From NCBI GenBank assembly GCA_003243865.1, contig QHBQ01000369.1, forward strand, positions 1 to 7,086: a DNA stretch of 7,086 nucleotides, read 5' to 3'. Position numbers and translations under genes: made by a program. Shown piece after piece: positions 5,299 through 7,086 of this stretch. Each line of letters begins with the position of its first letter. The first letter of the stretch is position 1. This stretch comes from Candidatus Chloroheliales bacterium (lineage in GTDB: Bacteria; Chloroflexota; Chloroflexia; QHBQ01). Below the pieces are notes generated by a model. It had not been told where the DNA came from. It was given only the letters and a program-made list of their open reading frames with translations, and made no database searches.

Positions 5299-7086
5299 CC
5301 CCGACGACCATCGCCCGCACTTCTTGCTTTACCTGCGCGGCCTGGTGGATGATCTGGCGGGCGTTCTCCAGGCTGACCGCAGTCGGGTTAGGGCCGCCAA
5401 GCATCGCGGCGATTTCGTGGACGCGGGCTTCACCCTGCAGCGGCTCGATGTACGTGCTGGTGCGCCCGCCCTCCACCTGCTTGCTGATCTTAAAGTGGCA
5501 GTCGCCGAACGCGGCGATTTGGGGCAGGTGGCTGATGCAGATAACCTGGTGCTGCGCGCTGAGGCCCCACAGCTTCTCGCCCACCACCTGGCCGCTGCGT
5601 CCGCCCACGCCCACATCCACCTCGTCGAAAATCAGCGTCGGGGTGCTGTCAGCGGCGCTGAGGATGCTCTTGATTGCCAGCATTAGGCGAGAGGTTTCGC
5701 CACCGGAGGCGATCCTCGCCAGCGGCTTGAGCGACTCGCCCGGGTTGGACGATAGCAGGAACTCGACCCGGTCCGCGCCCCTGCTGTCAAAGGCATAGCG
5801 GATCTGCGCCTCGCTGCCAGCCTCGCTCTCGGCCAGCACATCGGCGGGCAGCAGGATGCCGTGCTGGTCGGACTGGTGGGTAATCGCCACGTGCATCTGG
5901 ATGCGGGCCATGCCCAGGTCGGTCATCGCCCGCTCCACTGCCCGTGCCAGCCGGTCGCCCGCCGCCCGCCGCGCCCGCGATAGCTGCGCGGCCAGCGCGC
6001 TGATCTGCTGCAACAGGCCATCCTCCTGCGCTTGCAATGCGGCGATGCGCTCCTCGCTGTTGGTGATGCTTTCAAGCTCGGCAGCAGCCCGCGCGCCGAA
6101 CTCATTTATCTCCTCGATGGTATTGCCATACTTGCGCTTCAATTCGTGGATCAGGCTGATGCGCTCGTCCACATATTCCAGCCGTGCGGGGTCGTGTTCG
6201 ATGCTGTCGCGATACTGGCGCAGGGCGCGGGTTACATCGCTAATCTGCTCGGCCAGCGCAACGATGTTCACCTGCTGCTCGGCCATGCGCGTATCGTAGC
6301 GGGCTAGTTCGCTGAAGATGCCGCTAACCTCGTTCAGCGCGTCAACCACGGCGCGGCTCTCGCTGGCGGCTACGGCGCGACCTTTCGCGGCGCTGGCGCG
6401 ACGGGGCGCGTCGAAGTCAACTTCAGCGCTGCTCTCGCCCTCATAGAGAATACGATAAGCGGCGTCGGCCAGTTCCGTCAGCCGCTCGGCATTGTTGAGA
6501 ATCTGCCGCTCCTGGGCCAGTTGCTCATCCTCACCCGGCTGCAAATCGGCCTTCTCGATCTCCTCCACCTGATAACTGAGCCGATCGGCGGTGCGGGCCA
6601 GTTCGCGCTCGTCGCGGCGCAGGCGGGCCAATTCGCCGCGCACCTGGCGCAGGGTGGCAACTAGCGCGGCCAACTGTTCGCGCAAGGGGAGCAAGTCGGC
6701 GTACTGGTCTAGCATCTCGATATGTTCGCCGACGCGCAGTAGGCTGGCGTGTTCGTTCTGGCCGTGGATGTCAATCAGTTGCTGGCCGACCTCTTGGAGG
6801 ATCGCCAGGTTGACCGCTCGCCCATTGATGCGTGCCACACTCCGTCCGCTGTTGTTGATGTCGCGGCTGAGGATAACCTGCCCTGGCTGGTCGGCGTCGG
6901 CCAGGTCATGCTCTGCCAGCAGCGTGTAGATGGCATGGTCGGGCGACACATCGCCGAGGTCGAACAGGCCCTCGACGTGGGCCTGCTGCGTGCCGCTGCG
7001 GATGAACTCCGGCCCCACCTTCTGGCCGAGCAGCGTCCCAACCGCGTCAATGATGATGCTCTTGCCCGCGCCGGTCTCGCCGGTGA
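5294..7086 (-). CDS. recN: DNA repair protein RecN, N-terminus outside window
   Basis: RecN is an SMC-like ATPase of the cytoplasm that acts at DNA double-strand breaks in recombinational repair. I read 596 codons to the TAA stop; about 30 N-terminal residues lie beyond the window, because the Walker A motif GETGAGKS (7081-7058) is at the very edge. The GTG at 7018 is an internal Val codon, not a start. Next come RSVARINGR, the DIHGQNEH motif (DIHGQ at 6772-6758), two coiled-coil arms rich in Leu/Glu/Arg/Gln (about 6690-6460 and 6300-5925), the ABC signature SGGETSR (5707-5687), Walker B LIFDEVDVG (around 5635-5609) and ISHLPQIAAFGD with the switch His. All catalytic motifs look intact. The segment at about 6418-6344 is an Ala/Arg/Ser-rich stretch that makes the protein somewhat longer than the usual 550-590 residues. 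The stop lies in a heptad repeat. Promoter and any LexA box would be outside the window. Confidence 0.97.
   Translation of the reverse strand, partial: TGETGAGKSIIIDAVGTLLGQKVGPEFIRSGTQQAHVEGLFDLGDVSPDHAIYTLLAEHDLADADQPGQVILSRDINNSGRSVARINGRAVNLAILQEVGQQLIDIHGQNEHASLLRVGEHIEMLDQYADLLPLREQLAALVATLRQVRGELARLRRDERELARTADRLSYQVEEIEKADLQPGEDEQLAQERQILNNAERLTELADAAYRILYEGESSAEVDFDAPRRASAAKGRAVAASESRAVVDALNEVSGIFSELARYDTRMAEQQVNIVALAEQISDVTRALRQYRDSIEHDPARLEYVDERISLIHELKRKYGNTIEEINEFGARAAAELESITNSEERIAALQAQEDGLLQQISALAAQLSRARRAAGDRLARAVERAMTDLGMARIQMHVAITHQSDQHGILLPADVLAESEAGSEAQIRYAFDSRGADRVEFLLSSNPGESLKPLARIASGGETSRLMLAIKSILSAADSTPTLIFDEVDVGVGGRSGQVVGEKLWGLSAQHQVICISHLPQIAAFGDCHFKISKQVEGGRTSTYIEPLQGEARVHEIAAMLGGPNPTAVSLENARQIIHQAAQVKQEVRAMVVGD

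Noticed and set aside
5294..7018. RecN starting at GTG 7018
   Set aside because: The frame continues upstream through a perfect Walker A motif to the window edge, so the GTG is an internal Val codon and the true start is outside.

Overview
The window holds three genes, all read on the minus strand, so transcription order runs from high to low coordinates. They are a RecN-type DNA repair ATPase (5' end cut by the window edge), a large membrane protein joining an O-antigen ligase/polymerase (Wzy/WaaL-like) domain to C-terminal TPR repeats, and a WecA/TagO/MraY-like polyprenyl-phosphate sugar-1-phosphate transferase (3' end cut by the window edge). Most other long open frames are shadows of these genes, as expected in GC-rich DNA.

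Organism: base composition is roughly 60% G+C. GTG and TTG starts with plain GAGG-type ribosome binding sites indicate a bacterium. The giant ligase-TPR architecture, the NLMDN variant of the sugar-phosphate transferase motif, and the C-rich and heptameric intergenic repeats remind me of the filamentous Chloroflexota (Chloroflexus/Roseiflexus/Kouleothrix relatives). This is inference, not proof. If it is right, the cell probably lacks lipopolysaccharide, and 'O-antigen ligase' should be read as a surface-polysaccharide polymerase or glycan ligase.

Layout: 7086-5294 recN; 5293-5184 a 110-bp gap filled with two converging arrays of a 7-bp repeat; 5183-1308 the ligase-TPR gene; 1307-957 a 351-bp gap that contains no gene I can support but is packed with nested inverted repeats and C/G-rich hairpins; 956-1 the sugar-phosphate transferase, which starts at TTG and was recovered by direct reading.

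How the genes fit: the transferase would load the first sugar phosphate onto undecaprenyl phosphate on the cytoplasmic face. The ligase/polymerase acts on undecaprenyl-linked glycan on the outer face, so the pair looks like part of a cell-surface polysaccharide pathway. RecN is functionally unrelated (double-strand break repair) and probably just a neighbour. I see no clear new defence or mobile system. The most unusual items are the foldback repeat element at 970-1240, the heptad arrays overlapping the recN stop, and the architecture and composition of the ligase-TPR protein.
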